64,000 nucleotides of DNA from Roseiarcus sp963758335 (lineage in GTDB: Bacteria; Pseudomonadota; Alphaproteobacteria; Rhizobiales; Beijerinckiaceae). Positions 56,647 through 64,000 of the stretch are shown here, piece after piece (position 1 is the stretch's first letter; each line of letters starts with the position of its first letter). Below the pieces are notes generated by a model. The model ran no database searches. It had not been told where the DNA came from and saw nothing but the letters and a program-made list of their open reading frames with translations. Location of the stretch: assembly GCA_963758335.1 (NCBI GenBank), contig CAVWVF010000005.1:186001-250000 (forward strand). The letters are read 5' to 3'. Both the position numbers and the translations under genes were made by a program.

Positions 56647-58107
56647 TCAGAACCGAATGCGTAGGCCGACGGTGGGGTCGACGTTCTGCGTGTACAGATG
56701 GCCGTTCGCGAAGCCTCCCCAAACGTCGGAGACCATCACGCCGGCGTAGACGTCGACCCGCTTGAGCGGCTTGTAGTCGATCAGGAACGAAGCGGCGCCC
56801 GTGCTGCCGGCGCATTTGCTGCTGCTGATGCTCGTACCGGTCCCGGTGCAGACGCTGGGCGGTGGCAGATAGTCGTTCTGCGTGCGATAGTAGACGCCAG
56901 CCGCGAGATCGAGATTGCTCCATACGGAATACCGCACGCCGGTCCACACCGTATTGAAGATTTTGTTGACCGTGTAGGCGTTGGAGGTCGCGGCGCCAGG
57001 AGGAACGAAGATGCCCTCGGCGATGGTCGGGAAGCCGTTGGGGAAATCGTCGCTGGGGTTCATGAGCCGCGCGTAAATGTAGCCGCCGTAGAAGCTGAAC
57101 TGTCCCCACTTGTATCGCGCCATCAGCTCGACGCCGGCGCTGTTCGACAGCGTCGCCTTCAGGACACTGTTGACGTCATATCCGCTCGGCGGACTGCCGC
57201 TGTAGCTCGCCAGAGAAACGGCGTCCTTGGTCCAGTTGACGACGCCTTCGAGCGAGAGATCGCCGAAGTCTGCGCCGATCTGACCCTGATATTGCCCGTT
57301 GGAGGCGTTGCCAATCGCGTAACCGCCGACCTGCGCCTGCGCGGCGACGCGGAAATTCCCGACGCTCAACCGATAGGTGAAGGCGGTGTTCGGACGGACC
57401 GTCGGGCTGTTGCCGAAACCGGCGAACGAACTGGTAAAACCGAACGGCGAGAAGGCGGTTGATGCGACCGGGTCGTATGAACTGAGTGCGTCCAGAGCGG
57501 GCGAGTTCGTGCGGCCGAAAGTGAGCCTGCCATAGACCGGACTGCTGACGCCGATGAAGCCCTGCGCGTTGTCCCACTGTCCCGCGGGGCTCGAGTTGTA
57601 GTTCGCCGTCTGGTTGGCGAGTGCGTTGACATTGTTGTCGGCCCGCGACCGCGGAGCGTTGATCAGCATGCCCGAATAGGGGTCGAACCCAACTTGCACG
57701 ACGCCGATCAAGGACCAGCCGGCTCCAATTTTTTCCTTCATGCTGAGGCCAATCACGGACGTGCTGAGAGCGTTGGGCGACCAGAGCCAATGGGTGTTGT
57801 TGCTGTTCTTCTGGATTGCGTAATTGACCTTGCCGGCGCTCGGATTGCCCGGCACGCCATGGGTCTCGTAGCCATACCCCCCGTCGAGATTCCCATAGAG
57901 CGTGACGCCGGCATAGGTCAGCGGGCAGTCGTCAACCGACGAACTCAGGTAGGTCCACAGGCTGCTGAAGCAGTCCGGCGGAGGCGGAGGAGGCATTCGC
58001 TCCGACGTCCTAACGGGAAGGTCAGCCGCGCCGGCTAGGCCGGTGAGGCCGATCGTCGCCAAAAGGACAACGCCCCAGAGGCGGCGGGCGGCCGTCACAG
58101 CGCCCAA
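56647..58107 (-). CDS. Outer-membrane porin
   Basis: 486 residues. A signal peptide ends TGLAGAADLPVRT. A Pro-rich segment (MPPPPPPDCFSSLW) precedes a beta-barrel with alternating residues (TYAGVTLYGNLDGGYGYETH, AQGFIGVSSPVYGRLTFGRT) and the terminal Phe (VGLRIRF) recognised for barrel insertion. General diffusion porin in the outer membrane. It is intact, although its upstream neighbour has been torn apart by ISs. Confidence 0.88.
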   Translation of the reverse strand: MGAVTAARRLWGVVLLATIGLTGLAGAADLPVRTSERMPPPPPPDCFSSLWTYLSSSVDDCPLTYAGVTLYGNLDGGYGYETHGVPGNPSAGKVNYAIQKNSNNTHWLWSPNALSTSVIGLSMKEKIGAGWSLIGVVQVGFDPYSGMLINAPRSRADNNVNALANQTANYNSSPAGQWDNAQGFIGVSSPVYGRLTFGRTNSPALDALSSYDPVASTAFSPFGFTSSFAGFGNSPTVRPNTAFTYRLSVGNFRVAAQAQVGGYAIGNASNGQYQGQIGADFGDLSLEGVVNWTKDAVSLASYSGSPPSGYDVNSVLKATLSNSAGVELMARYKWGQFSFYGGYIYARLMNPSDDFPNGFPTIAEGIFVPPGAATSNAYTVNKIFNTVWTGVRYSVWSNLDLAAGVYYRTQNDYLPPPSVCTGTGTSISSSKCAGSTGAASFLIDYKPLKRVDVYAGVMVSDVWGGFANGHLYTQNVDPTVGLRIRF

Positions 58108-58204
58108 GATTCACTTTCGCTCTTGTTCGATGGCTCCGGCCAGATGATTACGTTCCGCCTCTGCCTGGGCGGCGGCAACCATCTTTTGGGCGGCGGCCAA
58201 GGTG
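58108..58204 (-). pseudogene. GlcG/HbpS-like gene, middle fragment left of IS256
   Basis: The minus strand continues the frame of 61030-61100 across the IS: TLAAAQKMVAAAQAEAERNH, then the family sequence (usually VVIAVVD) is replaced by LAGAIEQERK-stop. So the gene was already cut at about 58137 before or apart from the IS insertion. Confidence 0.6.
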
Positions 58205-58771
58205 GGGGATGTCCCGAGGAATGTTGAAAAGGGAGGAGCGGCGTTGCTCGCCTTGAGCCTTTAGGCTCGGGGTGCTGATTCCACGAAAGGAAAGCAACGC
58301 CATGAAGAAGCATACCACGTCGACCGCGATTCCCACCTATGCGTTGAAGGCCGAGGCGCTGGCGAGCATGTCGGCGAGCTTTGAACGCTTTTGTCTTGCC
58401 GCCGGGCTCGAGACGCTGAGCGAGATGCTGGAGCAGGATGCGACAGCGGCCTGTGGCGAGCGCCACGAGCGGGGTGAGCGACGCCAGGCGCACCGCAGGG
58501 GGCGGACCAAGGGCAAGATCGGCTTTCACGGTGGCAAGGTCGAGATCGAGCGTCCACGGGTTCGCGGGCTCGACGGGGCCGAGCGCGTACTGCCGAGTTG
58601 GGAGAACGCCGTCAGCGAAGACTTGCTCGGCAAATGGGCGATGAACCAGATGCTGATCAATGTCTCGACGCGGCGTTTCAAGCGTTCGGTCCGACTGAAC
58701 TGGACCCCATTCGTGGGACCACGAGGGGATGGATTTAAGGTGTAATCTCGCCTGCCCTTGTCCTTCAAGAA

Positions 58772-59722
58772 TCAAGCCGCTTCTTGCTGCTTCTGCTTCT
58801 GCTTCTGCTGTGGGTATGTGGGCAACGCGTTTGCGTTGTCCAAGCGAAGCGGCATATCCACAGCCCTCGCCGCCGCCTCGATTGTGTCCATGCCGGCGCG
58901 CCACACCGCCATCGGCATCAGATTGTTCATCGCCTGGTGCGGGCGCCGAAAATTGTAAAAGGTCATCCAGGAACTGATGCCGGCCCGCGCCTCGCGGCCA
59001 TCGGCGTAGGCTTTCAGATGCACTTCTTCATACTTGATCGAGCGCCACAGCCGTTCGATGAAAATGTTGTCCATGAAACGGCCGCGTCCGTCCGTCGAAA
59101 TCGCGACGCCGGCCGCCGCGAGCTTGCCGACGAAAGCCTCGGAGGTGAAAGTGGAGCCCTGATCGGTATTGAAAATCCGCGGCTTTCCGAACCGAAGCAG
59201 CGCCTCCTCCAGCGCCGCCGCGCAGAAGCTCGCATCGTTGGTGCTCGACAGCCGCCACGCCAGAACCGCCCGGCTCGCCCAGTCGATGATCGCCACCAGA
59301 TAGATGAAGCCGCACGCCATCGGGATGTAGGTCACGTCGGCCGCCCACACGTGGTTCGGCTCGACAATCTTCAGGCCGCGCAGCAGGTAGGGGTATATCT
59401 TGCGCCCGGGCGCGGCTTTGCTCGTGCCGGGGCGTGGAACCAGCGCTTCGATCCCCATCACCCGCATCAGCCGCCGCACTCGCTTGCGGTTGACCCCACG
59501 GCCTTCCTTGTTGAGTTCGAAGGTCATTCGCCGCGAGCCGTAGAACGGAAGTTCGAGATGCAGTTCGTCGATGCGGCGCATCACCGCCAGATCGTCCGCC
59601 CGGGCGACGGGCTTGGGGCGGTAGACCGCCGAGCGCGCCACGCCCACAAGCGCGCATTGGCGGCGCACCGACAGGTCCTTGCCAGGCCGTTCGACCATCG
59701 CTCTTCGATCGGGCGCGCTCAT
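58772..59722 (-). CDS. IS3-family transposase OrfB
   Basis: 316 residues with the rve-type DDE core: VWAADVTYIPMACGFIYLVA, IFNTDQGSTFTSEAFVG and FIERLWRSIKYEEVHLKAYA. An HTH_21-like region (GVNRKRVRRLMRVMGIEAL) precedes it. The C-terminus is a simple repeat (QQKQKQKQQEAA) from a GCTTCT microsatellite. Its ATG overlaps the orfA stop; in IS3 elements OrfAB is often made by frameshifting. Confidence 0.93.
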   Translation of the reverse strand: MSAPDRRAMVERPGKDLSVRRQCALVGVARSAVYRPKPVARADDLAVMRRIDELHLELPFYGSRRMTFELNKEGRGVNRKRVRRLMRVMGIEALVPRPGTSKAAPGRKIYPYLLRGLKIVEPNHVWAADVTYIPMACGFIYLVAIIDWASRAVLAWRLSSTNDASFCAAALEEALLRFGKPRIFNTDQGSTFTSEAFVGKLAAAGVAISTDGRGRFMDNIFIERLWRSIKYEEVHLKAYADGREARAGISSWMTFYNFRRPHQAMNNLMPMAVWRAGMDTIEAAARAVDMPLRLDNANALPTYPQQKQKQKQQEAA

Positions 59723-60012
59723 CGACCTGGCCTCCTGGCCAAGAAATCCCGTTCGACCGTCAGTTGGCCGATCTTGGCGTAAAGCTTGGCCGTCTCACGT
59801 TCGCGCTCCTCCTCGCCATCGCCCGAACCGCTCGCCCCGCGCGCGAACAGGCTCGCCGCATTGTCGAGAACCTGCTTCTTCCAGGCATAAATCTGGTTCG
59901 GATGCACCCCGTGCCGCTTCGCCAGTTCCGGAACCGTCGCATCCTCGCGCAACGCCTCGAGCGCAATCTTCGCCTTGAACGCCGCATCAAACTTCTTGCG
60001 TGACTTCGTCAT
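59719..60012 (-). CDS. IS3-family transposase OrfA
   Basis: 97 residues; ATG at 60012 with GGAG six bases upstream. Helix-turn-helix FDAAFKAKIALEALREDATV, PELAKRHGVHPNQIYAWKKQ and a Leu-zipper-like C-terminal helix. It binds the IS ends and joins OrfB. Confidence 0.9.
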   Translation of the reverse strand: MTKSRKKFDAAFKAKIALEALREDATVPELAKRHGVHPNQIYAWKKQVLDNAASLFARGASGSGDGEEERERETAKLYAKIGQLTVERDFLARRPGR

Positions 60013-61029
60013 TTCTCGCTCCATCGGTTGCGACAGAGCAGGACATTTCACACCTTAGCCAATGGTCCTAAATCCGGGGTCCAGCTCAGACTGCCCGAGG
60101 GAGACGTTCCGGCGTCCGACGGAGCGGGGCTGTCGAAGTCGGCGACCTCCCGACGCTTCGTGACGTTGTCGGCGGCGCGCATGAAGGCGTGGATGGAAAC
60201 CAGGCTTGACGATCTCGATCTGCTGGCGATCCAGATCGACGGCATTCACATGGATGAAGATATGCTCCTCGTCGCGGCGATTGGCGTCGACGCGAACGGC
60301 GACAAACATCCGCTCGGCCTCGTCGAGGGCGCGACCGAAAACGCCACGACGGTGCAGGCGCTCATCGACAATCTCGTCGAGCGCGGACTCGATCCAACCG
60401 TGCGACGCCTGTCCATCATCGATGGCGCGAAGGCGCTGTCCAAGGCGATCCGCCGCACCTTTGGACGCGATGCGGCGATCCAGCGTTGCCAGATTCACAA
60501 GGCGCGCAACATTCTGGAGCGGTTGCCCAAATCGATGCACGCTTCGGTGCGGCGCGTCTTGCGGCAAGCCTGGGAAATGGACGACGCCGAAAAGGCCGAA
60601 ACGCTCATTCGCAATCTCGCCCGCCGTCTCGAACCGGACTGGAACGGCGTTTCCGCTTCGATCCTGGAAGGGATCGACGAGATGCTCACCGTCACAAGGC
60701 TCGGCCTCCCTCGCGAACTGCGCCGCTCGCTCGCTTGCACCAACATCATCGAGAATGTCATGGGCACGGTGCGCAGGGTCTGCCGCAACGTCAAATACTG
60801 GCGCTCGCCCTCGATGGCCCTGCGATGGGCCGCCGCCGCCATGCAGGAAGCAACCAAGGGCTTCCGTCGATTGAAGGCATACAAGCATCTGCCGGCTCTG
60901 CGCGCTGCTCTTGCAAAGCAAAGCCAACAGCCGCCTTCCGACCAGGCGCTTGTTCAAATCACCGAGGCAGCGTAAATTTCAATGCGCAACGACCGCTTCG
61001 ACAATTTCAACAGACGGCGGGACATCCCC

Positions 61030-61100
61030 AAGGTGAGCACCTTCTTTTCCCCAAGTTGGGCGGACGCATGCTGCGTCGAAATTGTAAGGGCTGTGAGCAT
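61030..61100 (-). pseudogene. GlcG/HbpS-like heme-binding protein, 5' fragment
   Basis: ATG at 61100 gives MLTALTISTQHASAQLGEKK then VLTL, where IS256 begins. ALTISTQHASA is a signal-peptide-like start and KKVLTLAAAQKMVAAA (joined with 58108-58204) matches the GlcG/HbpS N-terminus. Secreted heme- or small-molecule-binding family; disrupted here. Confidence 0.6.
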
Positions 61101-61255
61101 CAAGGCAGGTCGGAATGTTCTGCCCAGACCCGGACGTGCAGCTTTCCCGCATCCGGTTCTTCACGGAAGAGTTTCGCTCGCGTTGGCGTAGAGGACGCCG
61201 TCCGTGACTCGCCTTGTCGTTTCGTGGACAGGTTCGCGGAGCCCAAGGTCTCCTC
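61101..61255 (-). ncRNA. Possible group II intron remnant
   Basis: The minus strand contains GAACCGGATGCGGGAAAGCT and GCACGTCCGGGTCTG (61130-61160), a hairpin I recognise from bacterial group II introns, preceded by GCGAGCGAAACTC. The rest of the intron and any maturase are missing. It replaces the end of the oxidoreductase gene. Confidence 0.4.
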
Positions 61256-62370
61256 CCGTGTTTCCCGGCCGCGGTGATCTGCGTATTCCATTGGCGAAAG
61301 CTGTACGTGCCCTCGTCGCGGCCCAAGGTGGTCTTCTGCCAACTTTGTCCGCCGTCGGCCGAAAGTTCCATTTGAGTCACGCCGCCATCGCCGCCGAACG
61401 CAATTCCTCTGACCGTCACGGCCGCGCCGGGCTCGATGGTCGTCGCGTCGGTGACGTTGGTGAAAAAAGAGCGCGGCACGAGGCGGCTGACCGGCACGGT
61501 CTTGAACCCCGTTTCCCCGGGCTTCACGTTCGCATGGGGCGTGTCGGGAACGCGATACGCGACCTTCTCAAAGTAGTTCTGGTCCGGCGCATCGAGCACC
61601 TCGATGTCGCTCAACATTTTGATCCAGTAGTCGGAATACCATCCAGGCACGACCAGACGCACCGGGAAGCCGTTCAGCAGCGGCAATTGCTCGCCGTTCA
61701 TCTGAAAGGCCAGCATCACCTCGCCGTCACGCGCGTGGTCGATGTCGAGCGGCTTCATGAGTTTGGGCGCCGCCGGCACGACCGGATCGTCCAGACCGCT
61801 GGATCGAACCGCGACAGCCCCGGCCTTGACGCCCGCACGATCGAGCACGTCGCGCAAGCGGACGCCGGTCCACCGCGCATTTCCCATGGCCCCGTTTTGC
61901 CATTGAGCACCGGGCACCCCCGGTTGGAACAGACCGCGGGAATTGCCCGAGCATTGACAGACCGCCACGACTTCAACTCGCGGCATCGCCAGGAGGTCAA
62001 CGAGCGACAGCGAAAGCGCCTGATTGACGTGACCGCGAACGGCCACCTTGAACTCGACCACGTCCACGTTTTGCGGGATCACCGCCCAATGCCAGCGTAC
62101 AAAAAATTGGTCGTTGGGGGTGAAGATGCCACGATCGAATACTTCGAACGGCGTCTCGAGCAGCGGCGGCCGGGTGCGCTGCAAAATCATCCGCCCCTTC
62201 TGCGGGAAGGCCGTCGTCAACTCGCGTCGATCCGGGCCGCCCGGCAGATCAAGATCAATGTAGGTGTCGGCCCAGGCGGGAAACGTCGCTGACATCCCGC
62301 CAAGGATGCCCGCGCCCTGAAGGAAACGACGACGACTTGGAGTACGGACGATGGGGTCGGAGACCGTCAT

Positions 62371-62819
62371 GGCGTCAAACACCTTACGTACGACGAACCA
62401 TCAAACTACGAAACCCGAAGCGAATGCGCGACTAAACTTCCTTATACGAATCTAAATTCGCTTGATCCCCGGGCCGCGCCTTAGTCCTTCCCTTGCGACA
62501 GACCCGTCTCGAGGGTCGACTGCACCTGCTGGTACTAGGCCGCGACCGCCGCCGCCATGGGCCGCAGGGCGCGAGGCGGTCGAGGAAGTCGCCCGCCAGC
62601 GGGCGGCAGAGCATTTCGCGCAGCGATGGTCGCGGGGCCCGGAAGCTGCCGCGAGCGTGTCTCATTGGCGCTGACATAGCCCTTTCGAAAGGACCGAGCC
62701 GCCGCGCGCGCCCAATAACACGTAACAGCACTGTGAAGTAAGAGGAAAACACGACAATTCCTTGCCAATGTTCGGTTTCTGTGCTACCTTTGTTCTTCCA
62801 TTGTTAAGGAGAACGCCGC
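62371..62819. other. Divergent intergenic region
   Basis: No gene is seen. It should carry promoters for the oxidoreductase gene (left) and the helix-turn-helix gene (right). No convincing promoter boxes were identified. Confidence 0.4.
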
Positions 62820-64000
62820 GTGTCCGTGTCCATAGCCGTTCCGTCCGCCGCCCCTCGCGATCGATCAATCGAGGCGCGGCGCGCTTCCCGTGTGGAAAAG
62901 TTCAGGCGGGAAAGGAGGATCCTCGATTTTTTGAACCGCGGCGTTACGATCGCCGAGATCGCGGCGCGGGAGGGCGTGACGGCGAAGCACATGCGCGCGC
63001 TCGTTCGGGAGCTTCTCGCCGACCGCATGCCCGAGCCGCCCGCGGAATTCCTCGCGCTTCAGGTGAGCCGTCTCAGCGAGGCGCTCATCGTGGCCTATAG
63101 CGCCATGTCGGGCGGCAACCTCCGGGCGGTCGATCGCGTCGTCAAGATCCTGCGCGAGCTCGACCGCTATCACGGTTTCGTCGCCGTCGAGCGGCGCTCT
63201 CTCGACGCGCCGCGCCTCGAAGCGCCGCCAGAAGGCGCCCTCGCACTTGGCGCGCCGCTGCGCGATCGCCTGGAAATGGCGCCGCAAGAGCCTGAAAAGA
63301 TTAAATCCGCGCCGGCAAGCGGCATGGTCCCGGACTCCTCGGACGAAGCCACGCGCCTTTCTCCGCCGGCGCAAGGCCCCACCGATGCGCCGCTGACCGA
63401 TCGCGCGGAAATGGCGCCGCAAGAGCCTGAAAAGGCTCAATCCGCGCCGGCAAACGGCATGGCCCCGGACTCCTCGGCGGAAGCCACGCGCCTTGCTCAG
63501 CCGGCGCAAGGCCCCACCGATGCGCCGCCGACCGATCGCCTGGAAACGGCGCCGCAAGAGCCTGAAAAGGCTCAAATCCCGCCCGGAAACGGCCGGGCCC
63601 CGGACTCCCCGGCGGAAGCCACGCGCCGTGCTCCGCCGGCGCAAGATCCCACCGATGCGCCGCTGGCCCATCGCGTGGAAATGGCGCCGCAAGAGCCTGA
63701 AAAAGCTCGTTCCGCGCCCGGAAACGGCTGGGCGCCGGATCCCCGGGAAGCGGCGTCCCTGCGCGGCGAAGCCTTCGCGTCCCGCTGCGAGGCGCCGGCG
63801 CAAGATCCCCTCCCGTTCGAGGCGCCGTTGATCAGGCGCATCGAAAAGACGCCGCAAGCGCCTGAAAGAGCTCAATCCGCACTCCAAAACGGGATGGACG
63901 TGGAGTCGGCGCGCGCACTCGGCGGCGCGTCCTTCGTCAACCCGACCATCGTGCATCCGAGCGGCGTCAAACGGCTCCGGGCGACGCCTAACGGGGTCGC
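62820..64000 (+). CDS. Helix-turn-helix protein with 45-residue tandem repeats (3' end outside window)
   Basis: GTG at 62820 with AAGGAG eight bases upstream; the frame stays open to the window end (393 codons). The N-terminus VEKFRRERRILDFLNRGVTI with AEIAAREGVTAKHMRALVRE is a helix-turn-helix. A helical region (LQVSRLSEALIVAYSAMSGG, VDRVVKILRELDRYHGFVAV) follows. From residue ~150, a 45-residue unit (RxEMAPQEPEKxxSAPxNGM, then APDSSAEATR) repeats at 135-bp intervals. I recall similar proteins in many copies in related genomes. Role unknown; DNA binding is inferred. Confidence 0.7.
   Translation, partial: MSVSIAVPSAAPRDRSIEARRASRVEKFRRERRILDFLNRGVTIAEIAAREGVTAKHMRALVRELLADRMPEPPAEFLALQVSRLSEALIVAYSAMSGGNLRAVDRVVKILRELDRYHGFVAVERRSLDAPRLEAPPEGALALGAPLRDRLEMAPQEPEKIKSAPASGMVPDSSDEATRLSPPAQGPTDAPLTDRAEMAPQEPEKAQSAPANGMAPDSSAEATRLAQPAQGPTDAPPTDRLETAPQEPEKAQIPPGNGRAPDSPAEATRRAPPAQDPTDAPLAHRVEMAPQEPEKARSAPGNGWAPDPREAASLRGEAFASRCEAPAQDPLPFEAPLIRRIEKTPQAPERAQSALQNGMDVESARALGGASFVNPTIVHPSGVKRLRATPNGV
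63273..63880 (+). repeat. 135-bp in-frame tandem repeats
   Basis: GAAATGGCGCCGCAAGAGCC or a close variant starts at 63273, 63408, 63543 and 63678 (exactly 135 bp apart) and a weaker copy at 63843 (165 bp on). Each unit encodes an EMAPQEPEKAQSAP-type segment. Confidence 0.9.

Larger units (their letters stand above)
58696..60088 (-). mobile_element. IS3-family insertion sequence nested in IS256
   Basis: 1,393 bp with ends TGAACTGGACCCC and, reversed, TGAGCTGGACCCC. Target duplication GAC at 58693-58695 and 60089-60091. Encodes overlapping orfA and orfB. Confidence 0.9.
58302..60975 (+). pseudogene. IS256-family (Mutator) transposase split by IS3
   Basis: The 5' part (58302-58695) reads MKKHTTSTAIPTYALKAEAL to STRRFKRSVRL; the 3' part (60092-60975) reads PEGDVPASDGAGLSKSATSR, the DDE core QIDGIHMDEDMLLVAAIGVD, LSIIDGAKALSKAIRRTF and TNIIENVMGTVRRVCRNVKY. 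Removing 58696-60088 plus one GAC restores the frame exactly (VRLPEGDV). Inactive as it stands. Confidence 0.9.
58205..61027 (+). mobile_element. IS256-family insertion sequence, interrupted by IS3
   Basis: Inverted ends GGGGATGTCCCG...TGTTGAAA at 58205-58230 and about 61004-61029. Target duplication CCAAGGTG (58197-58204 and 61028-61035). Inside, an IS3 element splits the transposase gene. Confidence 0.85.
60979..62370 (-). pseudogene. Tat-exported molybdopterin oxidoreductase (sulfite-oxidase fold), C-terminus lost
   Basis: Start MTVSDPIVRTPSRRRFLQGA is a twin-arginine signal. The Mo-binding Cys lies in VVAVCQCSGNSRGLFQPGVP; ARWTGVRLRDVLDRAG and LNGFPVRLVVPGWYSDYWIK are typical of SorA/YedY-like enzymes, and the dimerisation domain reads GIAFGGDGGVTQMELSADGG. 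Similarity ends at about residue 370 (61258) in QITAAGKHG; the remaining frame runs through a group II intron-like fragment and the IS256 end to a chance stop. It would oxidise sulfite or a related compound in the periplasm; activity is doubtful. Confidence 0.75.

Noticed and set aside
58738..58830. GCTTCT microsatellite as a separate feature
   Set aside because: It lies inside the IS3 element and encodes the Gln/Lys tail of OrfB.
62432..62752. A 106-codon minus-strand gene in the divergent intergenic region
   Set aside because: Arg/Pro/Ser-rich frame with no ribosome site or motif; it overlaps the expected promoter zone.
63273..63880. CRISPR or satellite-like array
   Set aside because: The 135-bp units are in frame within a coding sequence and have no spacers.

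Overview
The window looks like a chromosomal segment of an alphaproteobacterium of the Rhizobiales/Hyphomicrobiales type (high G+C; possibly a Methylocystaceae/Beijerinckiaceae relative, which is inference only). Evidence is the gene order nuoA-N, birA, rnj, mce on one strand, followed by a tig-clpP-clpX-lon-hup block on the same strand, and an outer-membrane porin of the Rhizobiales type.

Layout. 1-12.9 kb is accessory: the end of a zinc-hook ATPase gene, an uncharacterised 539-residue protein, broken genes for a CoA-transferase, an MHS-type MFS transporter, a DMT exporter and an Mrr-like nuclease, an IS1634-type element, and a duplicated low-coding stretch with a GIY-YIG nuclease cassette. 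12.9-41.6 kb is core: mce, rnj, birA and the whole respiratory complex I operon nuoABCDEFGHIJKLMN (read right to left, with small extra genes between nuoC/nuoD, nuoD/nuoE and nuoF/nuoG), tRNA-Asp, tRNA-Val, HU, Lon, ClpX, ClpP, trigger factor and tRNA-Leu. 41.8-64 kb is accessory again: a copper-ligand-poor multicopper-oxidase-fold protein, RES/Xre and HigBA toxin-antitoxin modules, IS1595, two near-identical ISL3 copies, a resolvase and its leader ORF, a tyrosine recombinase, a PD-(D/E)XK-like protein, IS110, a porin, an IS3 nested in an IS256 nested in a GlcG/HbpS-like gene, a molybdopterin oxidoreductase with a lost C-terminus, and the start of a repeat-containing helix-turn-helix protein that runs off the window.

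How it works together. Complex I moves electrons from NADH to quinone and pumps protons; ClpXP, Lon and trigger factor form a protein quality-control cluster. The flanks are dominated by mobile DNA and its scars (several exact target-site duplications are visible).

Caution. At least ten genes carry a single-base frameshift or in-frame stop, including nuoF, which should be essential to complex I. Some lie in short homopolymers. Residual sequencing or assembly error is therefore a serious alternative to true gene decay, and is stated for each case.
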